From Corynebacterium marambiense (GTDB taxonomy: Bacteria; Actinomycetota; Actinomycetes; Mycobacteriales; Mycobacteriaceae): a DNA stretch of 64,000 nucleotides. The translations under genes and the position numbers were made by a program. Shown here in pieces: positions 9,257 to 18,451 of this stretch. The stretch spans positions 186,001-250,000 of the forward strand of contig NZ_JAEIOT010000007.1 of assembly GCF_016342275.1 (NCBI RefSeq), in the 5' to 3' direction. Below the pieces are notes generated by a model. That model ran no database searches. It was not told where the DNA came from and saw nothing but the letters and a program-made list of their open reading frames with translations. The stretch's first letter is position 1, and every line of letters starts with the position of its first letter.

Positions 9257-10018
9257 ATGGTGGACATCACGCGTGTCCGAGACCTCAATTCGCTCATCAC
9301 GGCAGCCGCGACCAGAATGACCCAGACCATCGCCGCCGTGCAGGCCGGTGGCGGACGGCACGGCGACGGCGTGGCACGCGTGGTCCTGACTGGTGGTGGT
9401 GCAGGAATCGGGTTGCTCGAGAAGCTGGCGGAGTTCGATGCGACTGCCCGCACCATGAGCGACGACTTCCCCGTCGTCCACATCGACTGGTCACGGGTCC
9501 ATGTGTTCTTCGGCGACGAACGCAATGTCGATGTCACTCACCCCGAATCGAATGAGGGTCAAGCCCGGGCCGTGCTCCTGGACCATGTGGACATCGACGA
9601 AGCCAACATCCACGGCTACGGTCTCGGCGAGCGCACTCTCCACTCAGCCGTGGACGACGTCGCGCGGGACCTCCGCGCGTTCGCGCCTAGAGGCTTCGAC
9701 CTCCATCTGCTCGGCATGGGCGAAGAAGGCCACATCAACTCGATCTTCCCCCACACCCCGGCAGCTCTGGAGGAGGAGAACTTCGTCGCCGCGGTGACCG
9801 ATTCTCCGAAACCGCCTGCGGAACGGGTCACACTAACATTGCCTGCGGTCCGATCGGCCGACCGCGTCTGGTTGCTCGTCGCGGGAGCAGGAAAAGCTGA
9901 GGCAGCCCGAGCGGTGATCGATGGCGCTGCTGCGGAGGACTGGCCAGCCGCAGGTGCCCGGGGTAGATCGGAGACCGTCTTGTTCCTCGACGATGCGGCA
10001 GCCGGTCTAGGCCACTGA
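9257..10018 (+). CDS. pgl: 6-phosphogluconolactonase
   Basis: A 253-residue sugar-phosphate isomerase-like lactonase that hydrolyses 6-phosphoglucono-delta-lactone to 6-phosphogluconate, the step after Zwf. Family hallmarks are LTGGGAGIGLLEKL, HVFFGDERNVDVTHPESN and the catalytic-region GFDLHLLGMGEEGHINSIFP. ATG at 9257 with AGGAAGGA upstream is chosen over an upstream in-frame start at 9209, because the latter overlaps opcA and lacks a ribosome site. Last gene of the pentose phosphate run; a hairpin begins six bases after the stop. Confidence 0.94.
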   Translation: MVDITRVRDLNSLITAAATRMTQTIAAVQAGGGRHGDGVARVVLTGGGAGIGLLEKLAEFDATARTMSDDFPVVHIDWSRVHVFFGDERNVDVTHPESNEGQARAVLLDHVDIDEANIHGYGLGERTLHSAVDDVARDLRAFAPRGFDLHLLGMGEEGHINSIFPHTPAALEEENFVAAVTDSPKPPAERVTLTLPAVRSADRVWLLVAGAGKAEAARAVIDGAAAEDWPAAGARGRSETVLFLDDAAAGLGH

Positions 10019-10024
10019 TCCGGG

Positions 10025-10050
10025 CCCGCTCCACCCCACCCCGGAGCGGG
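10025..10050 (+). terminator. pgl terminator hairpin
   Basis: CCCGCTCC (10025-10032) pairs with GGAGCGGG (10043-10050) around a C-rich 10-nt loop, beginning six bases after the pgl stop. No T-tract. Confidence 0.65.
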
Positions 10051-10094
10051 TGTGGATGATGGTCGGGAAATGCGAAACGCGAGACCGCCGCAGA

Positions 10095-10121
10095 CCACCA
10101 CTTTCCCACTCAAGGTGGTGG
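10095..10121. repeat. Inverted repeat CCACCAC/GTGGTGG
   Basis: CCACCAC (10095-10101) and GTGGTGG (10115-10121) form a 7-bp stem with a 13-nt loop. The same arm sequence recurs in the larger hairpin at 10216-10243. Confidence 0.5.
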
Positions 10122-10200
10122 CGCGCGCGGTTCCGTTGTGTCGGGCTCCTCGAAGGTTTACCGTCAGCGGCTGAATCACCAGTGCTGGGGCGTGCACGCG

Positions 10201-10249
10201 TTCTCCGTGTCGAAAGCCCACCACCCGGCGTAGGGTGGTGGGCGGAGAA
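10201..10249. repeat. Nested hairpin with perfect 11-bp core
   Basis: The core is GCCCACCACCC (10216-10226) against GGGTGGTGGGC (10233-10243) with loop GGCGTA. It is flanked by a second pair, TTCTCCG (10201-10207) and CGGAGAA (10243-10249). It lies midway between the converging genes pgl and secG, about 180 bp from the pgl stop. Neither flank shows a T-tract. Confidence 0.6.
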
Positions 10250-10353
10250 AACTGCACGAGACCGGGACAATGTTGTGCCACGATCTTGGCAACGATGCGG
10301 AAGTACCCCCGTAACGCCAGGACAATGTGGGAGCCGGAGGTTTGTCGCGTGGT

Positions 10354-10386
10354 GTCACGTGGGGCCGGGACGGTCCCGGATGTGAC
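10354..10386 (-). terminator. secG terminator hairpin
   Basis: CCGGGA (10365-10370) and TCCCGG (10374-10379) form the core stem, and GTCAC/GTGAC (10354-10358 and 10382-10386) an outer pair, beginning 22 bp past the secG stop on the minus strand. Confidence 0.5.
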
Positions 10387-10407
10387 GGGGCCACAATCGG
10401 TGTTGTT

Positions 10408-10644
10408 CTAGCCGACGTAAGCGTGGATCAGGTTCAGCCCGACGATGCAGACGATCCAGATGATCGCACAAATGATGGTGACCCGGTCAAGGTTCTTCTC
10501 GACGACGGTGGAGCCCGAGAGATTCGACTGCACGCCGCCTCCGAACAAGCTCGAGAGACCGCCGCCCTTGCCCTTGTGCAGCAGCACGAACATGGTCATG
10601 CCCAGGCAGGCCAGGAAGAGAACGATCTGAAGCGTAAGCACCAT
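10408..10644 (-). CDS. secG: Preprotein translocase subunit SecG
   Basis: A 78-residue membrane protein with two hydrophobic helices (about 2-22 and 54-74). The Gly-rich loop LLHKGKGGGLSSLFGGGVQSNLSGSTVVEKNLDR contains the typical SecG sequence between the helices. SecG is a small accessory subunit of the SecYEG export channel in the cytoplasmic membrane. ATG at 10644. It sits downstream of ppc, as in other corynebacteria, but is separated from it by about 200 bp containing a hairpin, so it probably has its own promoter. Confidence 0.92.
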   Translation of the reverse strand: MVLTLQIVLFLACLGMTMFVLLHKGKGGGLSSLFGGGVQSNLSGSTVVEKNLDRVTIICAIIWIVCIVGLNLIHAYVG

Positions 10645-10704
10645 GGAAACGTGGATCCTTTAATCGTGGATAGGTCTGTCTTGTCCGGCCCCTGTCCGGG
10701 TCAA

Positions 10705-10724
10705 TGAGACCGTTGATGGTCTCA
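10705..10724 (-). terminator. ppc terminator hairpin
   Basis: TGAGACC (10705-10711) and GGTCTCA (10718-10724) form a perfect 7-bp stem with a 6-nt loop. It lies about 120 bp past the ppc stop and upstream of secG on the minus strand. Confidence 0.5.
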
Positions 10725-10841
10725 CCGGATCAACGGCCGTCGGATACCACCATACACGCCGGTGGACGTGAAACGCCCGTGGTACCGGAGATCCGCCGCC
10801 CGCGCCGGCTGTGGGCTGCGGACCCGGTTCACCGGCCCCAG

Positions 10842-13592
10842 CTATCCCGAGTTCCGGAGAGCGGTGGCCAGGCCGTTCATGGTCAGCTGGATACCGTCCG
10901 GGACACCCTCATCGGAATCTCCGGCTCGGTAGCGGCGGAGCAGCTCCAGTTGGATGACGTTGAGCGGGAGCAAGTACGGGTACCTGCTGCGCACCGAACG
11001 TTCCAGGGTCGGGTTGTCCGCAAGTAGACGGTCGGCGCCCGTCACTATAAGGAACATGTCGGTAGTCAGCTCGTACTCCTCTGAGATCGCCCTCGAGATT
11101 CGTTCGGCGACCTCCCGGTCCTTGACTAGCGACGCGTAGAGCTCCATCAGCGGCATCTCGGCCTTCGCCATTACCTGCGCCATGTTCGACATCACGGATG
11201 TGAAGAACGGCCAGTTCCGGTAGAGCGCACGGAGTTCCTCGAGGCGATCCGGGTCGTCCGCTATCCACTCCCGGAGGGCGCTGCCCACACCGAACCACCC
11301 GGGAATCATCGCGCGGGACTGCGACCAGGCGAGAACCCACGGGATCGCCCGGAGATCCCCGATGGACGAGGTTTGCTTCCGGGACGCGGGACGCGAACCG
11401 ATGTTCAGAGCACCGATCTCCTGCAGTGGAGTCGAGGTGGTGAAATACTCGATGAAACCCGGGTCCTCGTGGACGAGGGTCGCGTACTTCCGGCGGGATA
11501 GTTCGGCGATCTCCCGCATGATCTCGTGTGCTCGTTCCGGATGATCGAGGTCATCGACGGGGAGAAGCGATGCCTCCAGTGTCGCGGAGACGAGTGCCTC
11601 GAGGTTGCGGCGCGCGGTAGTCGGGTGGCCGTACTTGGCCGAAATGATCTCCCCCTGCTCCGTGACCCTGACTGACCCAGAGACAGCTCCCTCCGGCTGT
11701 GCGAGGATCGCCTCGTAGCTGGGTCCGCCCCCGCGTCCGACTGTGCCTCCGCGTCCGTGGAAAAAGCGGAGCCGGATCTGGTTCTCTCGGCAGGCCTCGA
11801 CGATATCGAGTTCCGCGTCGTACAGCGCCCAGTTGGCCGCGAAGTAGCCGCCGTCCTTGTTGGAGTCAGAGTACCCGAGCATGACCTCCTGGATCTCGCC
11901 CCGATGCCGGATGTAGGACCGGTAGACCGGGACATTCCAGATATCCCGGAGAATGGACGAGCCGGCCCCTAGGTCTTCGATCGTCTCGAAGAGTGGGATG
12001 ATGTCAATGTCGCCGCGCGGCTGACCCCGTTCGATCCGGATGAGGCCGAACTCTTTGAGCAGAACCATAGGTTCGAGAATGTCGGACACCGACTGGGCCA
12101 TCGAGATGATGCAGTGGGGCACCATCCGCTCGCCGAACTTGTCCACCGCCTCAGCGGCGGCCGCGATGATGTCCAGTTCACGCTGGGTCTCCTCACTGAA
12201 GTCCTGAGGATGCGGTGGGATCAGCGGGCGCGGTGAACCGAGCTCCGCGACGAGTATCTCCCGCTTCGCGTCCTCGTCCAGCGAACGGTATTCCCCGGTG
12301 ACCCCGGCGTGGGCGAAGACCTCGGTGAGCACGTTCTCGAAGGACTCGGAATTCTGGCGCAGGTCCAGCGAGTAGAGGTGGAACCCGAAACTCGCCACCG
12401 CGGACCGGATCCTACCGAGCCGGTCGTCCGCGATCAGTCCGTCGTAGGAGTCCCGCAGCGCCGTATCGATGACGTCCAGATCTGCCGCGAACTCCCCGGG
12501 GCCCGGGTAGGGCTCGTGGCACTTGTACCAGGTTCCCTCCACAGAATCCTGCCCGATGAGCTGGGCCTGGGTGGCGGCGATCCGTCCCCGTATACCGTGC
12601 ACCGCCCGCCGGTATGGCTCGTCCACCCGACTGGGTACATCGTTGTGTCCACGGTCGGCGAGTTCGATGAGTTCGCGGCTGACCTCGGACAGTCGGTCGG
12701 ACAGGGACAGCTCATGCTCCAGTTTGTGGAGCTGGGCGGCGTAGAACTTGAGCACGGTCTGGGCGGCGCGGGTCGTCGCGTAGCGCAGGGTCGTCGCCGT
12801 GACATAGGGGTTTCCGTCGTGGTCTCCCCCGATCCAGGAACCGGGCTTGACCACAGCAGTCGATGGCACGGTGTCGCCGTACCTGGCCTGCAGCTCGTGC
12901 CGCACATCGTGGTTGATCGCGGGGATCTGCCGAAGAAGGCTCAGTTTGTAGTAGCGGAGCCCAACCTCGATCTCGTCCTCGATCCTCGGACGGACGACGC
13001 GGATGAGAGCGGTCTGCCACAGGATCGTGATCCGCCGCTGGATCGCCCGATCGATCTCGCTGATACGCGCATCGGTCCGAATGTTCCGCGGACCCGATGC
13101 GATGTCGTGGCGTTCCTGCATCAGGGCCGTGATGTGCTTCTGTACATCGAACACGGTACGGCGACGGGTCTCCGTCGGGTGTGCGGTGAGCACCGGTGCG
13201 ACCTCCGCCCGTGCCACAGCCGCCGCTACGGCCTCCGCGGTGATGTCGGCTTCCTCGAGTTTGACCCAGGTCGCCTCGAGGGTGGAGTCGGGGGCTGGCG
13301 CCCCACCGTCGAGAATCGCTTGGCGGGTGTTCTCGTCGTTGAGGTCCTCGACCAGGTTGACCAGTAACGCAAAGTGGGAGAAGGCCCGTACGACCTTGAT
13401 CATTGTGGAGGTGTCGCGGTCACGGAACATCCCGACGAGATCGTCGAGGGTCCGTTCCCCCTTCGCGACACCGAAGGACGCTCGGCGCGCGCCTTCGACC
13501 AGGTCGAAGATGTCGTCGCCCTCCTGTTGACGGATGACGTTTCCGAGGATACGTCCGAGATGCCGGATATCCTCGCGAAGTTGTTCAGGCAC
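10842..13592 (-). CDS. ppc: Phosphoenolpyruvate carboxylase
   Basis: A 916-residue full-length PEPC, the main anaplerotic enzyme in corynebacteria, carboxylating PEP to oxaloacetate in the cytoplasm. Catalytic motifs are present: VLTAHPTETRRRTV (catalytic His, about residue 150), VMLGYSDSNKDGGYFAANW (about 570) and FFHGRGGTVGRGGGP (about 615). The C-terminus ends in RNSG, close to the conserved NTG tail. Start is GTG at 13592. It is the last of the minus-strand gap-pgk-tpi-ppc run; a 198-bp gap with a hairpin separates it from tpi. Confidence 0.97.
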   Translation of the reverse strand: MPEQLREDIRHLGRILGNVIRQQEGDDIFDLVEGARRASFGVAKGERTLDDLVGMFRDRDTSTMIKVVRAFSHFALLVNLVEDLNDENTRQAILDGGAPAPDSTLEATWVKLEEADITAEAVAAAVARAEVAPVLTAHPTETRRRTVFDVQKHITALMQERHDIASGPRNIRTDARISEIDRAIQRRITILWQTALIRVVRPRIEDEIEVGLRYYKLSLLRQIPAINHDVRHELQARYGDTVPSTAVVKPGSWIGGDHDGNPYVTATTLRYATTRAAQTVLKFYAAQLHKLEHELSLSDRLSEVSRELIELADRGHNDVPSRVDEPYRRAVHGIRGRIAATQAQLIGQDSVEGTWYKCHEPYPGPGEFAADLDVIDTALRDSYDGLIADDRLGRIRSAVASFGFHLYSLDLRQNSESFENVLTEVFAHAGVTGEYRSLDEDAKREILVAELGSPRPLIPPHPQDFSEETQRELDIIAAAAEAVDKFGERMVPHCIISMAQSVSDILEPMVLLKEFGLIRIERGQPRGDIDIIPLFETIEDLGAGSSILRDIWNVPVYRSYIRHRGEIQEVMLGYSDSNKDGGYFAANWALYDAELDIVEACRENQIRLRFFHGRGGTVGRGGGPSYEAILAQPEGAVSGSVRVTEQGEIISAKYGHPTTARRNLEALVSATLEASLLPVDDLDHPERAHEIMREIAELSRRKYATLVHEDPGFIEYFTTSTPLQEIGALNIGSRPASRKQTSSIGDLRAIPWVLAWSQSRAMIPGWFGVGSALREWIADDPDRLEELRALYRNWPFFTSVMSNMAQVMAKAEMPLMELYASLVKDREVAERISRAISEEYELTTDMFLIVTGADRLLADNPTLERSVRSRYPYLLPLNVIQLELLRRYRAGDSDEGVPDGIQLTMNGLATALRNSG

Positions 13593-13755
13593 GGTGTGTT
13601 TCCTTATCGGTTGGCGGTGGAGCCGGAATTCGGTCCGGGCGCCGGGGTGTACGCGATCTGCCAGCTGTTCTGCGCAGACCGGTGCCCGTCGTCACTGCGA
13701 CGGATCCGAGACCTGGATGATGGGTATCGGTCCCGCAGATGACGCCGGGCACTGG

Positions 13756-13780
13756 GGGCGGACGTGGAACACATCCGCCC
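13756..13780 (-). terminator. Hairpin after tpi
   Basis: GGGCGGA (13756-13762) and TCCGCCC (13774-13780) form a 7-bp stem with an 11-nt loop, about 10 bp beyond the tpi stop on the minus strand and upstream of ppc. Confidence 0.55.
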
Positions 13781-13790
13781 TATGGGGGAA

Positions 13791-14573
13791 CTAGGACTGA
13801 GGTCCTGCGGCGTTCGCAACGAGCTTGGCGAAGTCCTCACCGTTCAGCGACGCCCCACCAACGAGGCCACCGTCAACATCGGGCTTACCGACGATCTCGG
13901 CAACCGAATCTGCTTTGACAGAACCGCCGTACAGGATGCGCATGCCTTCGGCGACCTTCTCGTCAGCGAGTTCGCGGATGGTAGCGCGGATCGCGGCGCA
14001 CACCTCCTGGGCGTCGTCGGCCGACGCGACCTTTCCGGTGCCAATGGCCCAGACCGGCTCGTAGGCGACGATGGTGTTCGCGAGCTGTCCGGCATCCAGG
14101 CCCGAGAGGGATGCCCGGGTCTGGGCGACGACGTAGTCGACGTGCTCGCCGGCCTCGCGGACGTCGAGCGGCTCCCCGACACAGACGATCGGGCTGATGC
14201 CGTGCTCCAGGGCGGCGGCGGCCTTGGCGGCGACGAGTTCATCGGATTCACCGTGGTACTCGCGGCGTTCGGAGTGTCCGACCACGACCCAGGTGCAGCC
14301 GAGCTTCGCCAGCATCTCAGCGGAGACCTCACCGGTGTAGGCACCGGACTCATGCCTGGACACGTCTTGGGCACCGTAGGTGATCCGGAGCTTGTCGCCG
14401 TCGACGAGAGTCTGCACGGAGCGGATATCGGTGAACGGGACGGTGAGCGCGACGTCGACCTTGTCGTAGTAGTCCTCCGGCAGTGCGAAGGCGAGCTTTT
14501 GGACGACGCCGATGGCCTCCAGGTGGTTGAGGTTCATCTTCCAGTTGCCGGCGATGAGGGGGGTGCGTGCCAT
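13791..14573 (-). CDS. tpi: Triosephosphate isomerase
   Basis: A 260-residue TIM-barrel enzyme interconverting dihydroxyacetone phosphate and glyceraldehyde 3-phosphate. N-terminal GNWKMNLN carries the active-site Asn and Lys, [13 protein letters not shown] the electrophilic His, [12 protein letters not shown] the catalytic Glu in the phosphate-loop signature, and YGGSVKADS the C-terminal phosphate site. ATG at 14573 is preceded by GAAAGG on the minus strand. It lies 73 bp after pgk; the gap contains a GC-only hairpin that may lower read-through. Confidence 0.97.
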   Translation of the reverse strand: MARTPLIAGNWKMNLNHLEAIGVVQKLAFALPEDYYDKVDVALTVPFTDIRSVQTLVDGDKLRITYGAQDVSRHESGAYTGEVSAEMLAKLGCTWVVVGHSERREYHGESDELVAAKAAAALEHGISPIVCVGEPLDVREAGEHVDYVVAQTRASLSGLDAGQLANTIVAYEPVWAIGTGKVASADDAQEVCAAIRATIRELADEKVAEGMRILYGGSVKADSVAEIVGKPDVDGGLVGGASLNGEDFAKLVANAAGPQS

Positions 14574-14619
14574 GTTCTGGCCTTTCTCGATGGTTGGGTT
14601 GGATGGGTGTGTCCAGGGT

Positions 14620-14638
14620 GCCCGCCCGGGGGGCGGGC
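14620..14638 (-). terminator. GC-only hairpin between pgk and tpi
   Basis: GCCCGCCC (14620-14627) and GGGCGGGC (14631-14638) pair with a 3-nt loop, directly after pgk and before tpi. Probably an attenuating or processing structure in the gap-pgk-tpi transcript. Confidence 0.5.
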
Positions 14639-14646
14639 GGGTGGTG

Positions 14647-15861
14647 TCAGTTCTCCAGAACGTTGACGCCCGGCAGGGTCTTGCCCTCGAGGAATTCGAG
14701 AGAGGCGCCGCCGCCGGTGGAGATGTGGCTGAAGCCGTCCTCGTTCAGGCCGAGGGTGCGCACGGAGGCAGCGGAGTCGCCACCGCCGACGACCGAGAAC
14801 GCCCCGTTCTCGGTGGCGGAGATCATCGCCTCCGCGACGCCCTTCGTGCCCTCGGCGAACGCCGGGAACTCGAAGACACCCATCGGGCCGTTCCAGAAGA
14901 TCGTCTTCGCCTCAGCGAGGCGTGCGGCGAACAGCTCGACGGACTTCGGGCCCATGTCCAGGCCCATCCAGCCCTCGGGGATCTCGGAGACGTCGACGGT
15001 CCGCTTCTCGGCGTCCTTGTCAAACTTGTCGGCGGCGACGACGTCAATCGGCAGGACGATGGAGTCACCGAAGCGCTCGAGGAGGTCACGGCAGGTGTCG
15101 ATCATCTCCTCCTGGAGGAGCGATTTCTGCACGTTGTGACCCTGCGCGGCGAGGAACGTGTAGCACATGCCGCCACCGATGATCAGCGCGTCGGTCTTGG
15201 GTGCGAGCGCCTCGATGACACCGAGCTTGTCCGAGACCTTCGAGCCGCCGAGAACGACGACGTAGGGCTTGGCGGGGTTCGACGCGACTTCGCCGAGAAC
15301 CTTGATCTCCTTCTCGACGAGCTGACCGGCGTAGTGCGGGAGGCGCTGGGCCACGTCGTACACGGAGGCCTGCGCACGGTGGACGACGCCAAATCCGTCG
15401 GAGACGAACGCACCGTTCTCGCCGGTCAACGCGACGAGTTGGTCGGCGAACTCACCGCGTTCGGTGGCGTCCTTGCTGGTCTCGCGGGGATCGAAGCGGA
15501 CGTTCTCCAGCAGCAGTACATCGCCCTCGGTCAGGCCGTTGGCGCGCTCGTGGGCGTCCTCGCCGACGACGTCGCCGGCGAGAGCGACGTACTGGCCGAG
15601 CTCATCGGAGAGCGCCTCCGCGACCGGTGCGAGCGAGAACTTCTCGTTGACCTCACCCTTCGGCCGGCCGAGGTGCGCCATGACGATGACCTTGGCGCCA
15701 CCGTCGACGAGCTTCTTCAGGGTCGGGAGGGACGCCGTGATGCGACCGGAGTCGGTGATCTCACGGTTCTCGTTGAGGGGGACGTTGAAGTCGGAACGGA
15801 CGAGGACGTAACGGCCCTCGACCCCTTCGGCGATCAGGTCGTTGAGGTTCTTGACGGTCAT
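14647..15861 (-). CDS. pgk: Phosphoglycerate kinase
   Basis: A 404-residue glycolytic kinase that makes ATP from 1,3-bisphosphoglycerate. The N-terminal substrate signature [22 protein letters not shown], the hinge region and the C-terminal nucleotide site [10 protein letters not shown] are intact. I place the start at ATG 15861 (MTVKNLNDL) with AAGGAG upstream; the frame is open further to 15975 but that extension lies inside the gap/pgk hairpin region and is unconserved in character. It follows gap by 172 bp, most of which is two perfect hairpins. Confidence 0.96.
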   Translation of the reverse strand: MTVKNLNDLIAEGVEGRYVLVRSDFNVPLNENREITDSGRITASLPTLKKLVDGGAKVIVMAHLGRPKGEVNEKFSLAPVAEALSDELGQYVALAGDVVGEDAHERANGLTEGDVLLLENVRFDPRETSKDATERGEFADQLVALTGENGAFVSDGFGVVHRAQASVYDVAQRLPHYAGQLVEKEIKVLGEVASNPAKPYVVVLGGSKVSDKLGVIEALAPKTDALIIGGGMCYTFLAAQGHNVQKSLLQEEMIDTCRDLLERFGDSIVLPIDVVAADKFDKDAEKRTVDVSEIPEGWMGLDMGPKSVELFAARLAEAKTIFWNGPMGVFEFPAFAEGTKGVAEAMISATENGAFSVVGGGDSAASVRTLGLNEDGFSHISTGGGASLEFLEGKTLPGVNVLEN

Positions 15862-15910
15862 CGATTCTCCTTGAGTTCTGTTCTGTCTGTATCGGGGTAA
15901 AGATAATGAC

Positions 15911-15932
15911 CGAACCCGTGTCACCGGGTTCG
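15911..15932 (-). repeat. Perfect 8-bp hairpin upstream of pgk
   Basis: CGAACCCG (15911-15918) and CGGGTTCG (15925-15932) pair around TGTCAC, 50 bp before the pgk start and immediately next to the larger gap/pgk hairpin. Confidence 0.6.
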
Positions 15933-15936
15933 AGTG

Positions 15937-15990
15937 CGCCAACGGCCCGGGGCGTACCTCCGTAGAGGTACGCATCCCGGGCCGTTGGCG
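15937..15990. terminator. Very strong 24-bp hairpin between gap and pgk
   Basis: CGCCAACGGCCCGGG (15937-15951) is the exact complement of CCCGGGCCGTTGGCG (15976-15990). Inside it GCGTACCTC (15952-15960) pairs with GAGGTACGC (15965-15973) around a CGTA loop, with a 2-base bulge. A TTTT run follows at 15991-15994 on the plus strand, so the canonical T-tract faces away from the gap to pgk transcript. Confidence 0.8.
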
Positions 15991-16033
15991 TTTTCAGGGC
16001 ATCAGCCCGGACGGCGGAGGTTTCCGCGCCGTA

Positions 16034-17513
<1,480 letters not shown>

Positions 17514-17954
17514 TCACTCGAGATTTTCCGCACACCGGTTCAGAGCACTGCACAGTGCGTAATGCTGCGACTCAGACAGTCCCCCAAGCATCTGACACTC
17601 GATCGCCACAATCAACGCGCTCGCCTCATCGAGCACCGCTCCTCCCATGACACTCAATTGCGCGGGCCTCGCTCGCCCGTGATCGACTGAATCAGGTCGC
17701 TCCACCAGGCCACGCTCCTGCAGGCCGCGCAGAACCAGGTTCATGGACTGTCTGCTCACGAACGCCCCACGCGCCAGCTCGGCATTTGATAGTCCCGGCC
17801 TCTGTCGCAGCAACTCCAGGCAGGCATACTGCGGCACAGTGAGCCCCACCGGACGCAAGGCTTCATCCATGCGCGCCCGCAGGAGAGTAACGACTCGCTT
17901 GAGCTGGTAGCCAACCGCCTCGGACAGAGGATTGGCCGGAACATTGTGCGCCAT
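17514..17954 (-). CDS. MarR-family transcriptional regulator
   Basis: A 146-residue winged-helix protein. Helices around LSEAVGYQLKRVVTLLRARMDEAL are followed by VGLTVPQYACLELLRQRPGLSNAELARGAFVSRQSMNLVLRGLQERGLVERP, the MarR DNA-binding domain with recognition helix and wing. ATG at 17954 is preferred to an in-frame start at 17987, because the longer form would read through both palindromic operators. No ribosome site precedes it, so a leaderless mRNA is possible. It diverges from a VOC-fold gene, a common resistance or detoxification pairing, and probably represses both itself and that gene. The ligand is unknown. It lies in an islet between gap and whiA. Confidence 0.88.
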   Translation of the reverse strand: MAHNVPANPLSEAVGYQLKRVVTLLRARMDEALRPVGLTVPQYACLELLRQRPGLSNAELARGAFVSRQSMNLVLRGLQERGLVERPDSVDHGRARPAQLSVMGGAVLDEASALIVAIECQMLGGLSESQHYALCSALNRCAENLE

Positions 17955-17970
17955 GTCAGTATTATGACAT
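17953..17970. promoter_or_regulatory. MarR-type operator 1 (ATGTCA-N6-TGACAT)
   Basis: An exact 18-bp palindrome with arms ATGTCA (17953-17958) and TGACAT (17965-17970). It overlaps the marR start codon and matches the arms and spacing of operator 2. Confidence 0.8.
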
Positions 17971-17977
17971 ACTAGCG

Positions 17978-17995
17978 ATGTCAACACGCTGACAT
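17978..17995. promoter_or_regulatory. MarR-type operator 2 (ATGTCA-N6-TGACAT)
   Basis: A second exact copy with arms ATGTCA (17978-17983) and TGACAT (17990-17995), 25 bp centre to centre from operator 1. It ends just before the AAGGAG ribosome site of the divergent VOC gene. Two identical sites in the shared promoter fit a dimeric MarR autorepressor. Confidence 0.8.
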
Positions 17996-18008
17996 TAAGG
18001 AGCGCGAC

Positions 18009-18379
18009 ATGACCCCACTGGCATCGCTTTCATCGCGCTGCAGGTTCGGGACACTGAACGATCCGCAGCCTTCTACCAACAGCACCTCGGACTCGTTCGC
18101 GCGCCGCACGGCCCGGAGCACGCAGTCATCTTCGCCACCGACCCGGTCCCCTTCGCAGTGCGCGACCCACTCCCGGGAGTAGACCTGGAGGCAGCATCGC
18201 CCCGACCCGGTGTGGGCACCGCACTGTGGTTCCACATTGAAAACACCGAGGCACTGAACGAAGCCCTGCTTCACGCCGACGTCCCCATCGTGGCTGACCC
18301 CGTCGACGGTCCCTTCGGGCGAACGTTGAGCTTCAGCGGCCCCGACGGCTACGTCATCACCGTCCACGACAAGGCCTGA
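18009..18379 (+). pseudogene. VOC-fold (glyoxalase/bleomycin-resistance-like) gene with an apparent one-base frameshift near its start
   Basis: ATG at 18009 has AAGGAG upstream but reads into the wrong frame. The frame from 18020 gives a convincing VOC protein: GIAFIALQVRDTERSAAFYQ, then the second half with PGVGTALWFHIEN and GRTLSFSGPDGYVITVHDK. Joining them needs one extra base in the CCCC run at 18013-18016. No ATG, GTG or TTG exists in the VOC frame between the stop at 17996 and residue 8 of the domain; the first, GTG at 18158, would remove a third of the protein. With the base restored the product is about 123 residues, normal for a single VOC protein. It may be a real pseudogene, slippage-controlled, or a sequencing error. 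Confidence 0.72.
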
Positions 18380-18395
18380 CCACCACGCTCACGCA

Positions 18396-18430
18396 GCGAG
18401 GACCAGCCGCCGTACCGCGCTGGCCCTCGC
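18396..18430 (+). terminator. Terminator hairpin after the VOC gene
   Basis: GCGAGGACCAGC (18396-18407) and GCTGGCCCTCGC (18419-18430) form a 12-bp stem with one mismatch and an 11-nt loop, 16 bp past the VOC stop. Confidence 0.6.
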
Positions 18431-18451
18431 CTTATCCGAAAAGGGACACCC

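Larger units (their letters stand above)
10019..10407. other. Gene-free convergent pgl/secG region with several hairpins
   Basis: No credible ORF is seen in these 389 bp. Instead there are four inverted repeats: 10025-10050, 10095-10121, 10201-10249 and 10354-10386. Two share CCACCAC/GTGGTGG arms. The outer two fit terminators for pgl and secG; the inner two are unexplained. Confidence 0.6.

Noticed and set aside
10019..10407. tRNA gene near secG
   Set aside because: I looked because a tRNA near secG is plausible in relatives; no cloverleaf or conserved TTCGA arm was found, only simple hairpins.
12309..13367. Open frame of 352 codons opposite ppc
   Set aside because: Antisense to a complete, conserved ppc; no ribosome site or recognisable fold.
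14512..15900. Open frame of 462 codons opposite pgk
   Set aside because: Covers pgk in antisense, is interrupted by the hairpin region and shows only composition-driven sequence.
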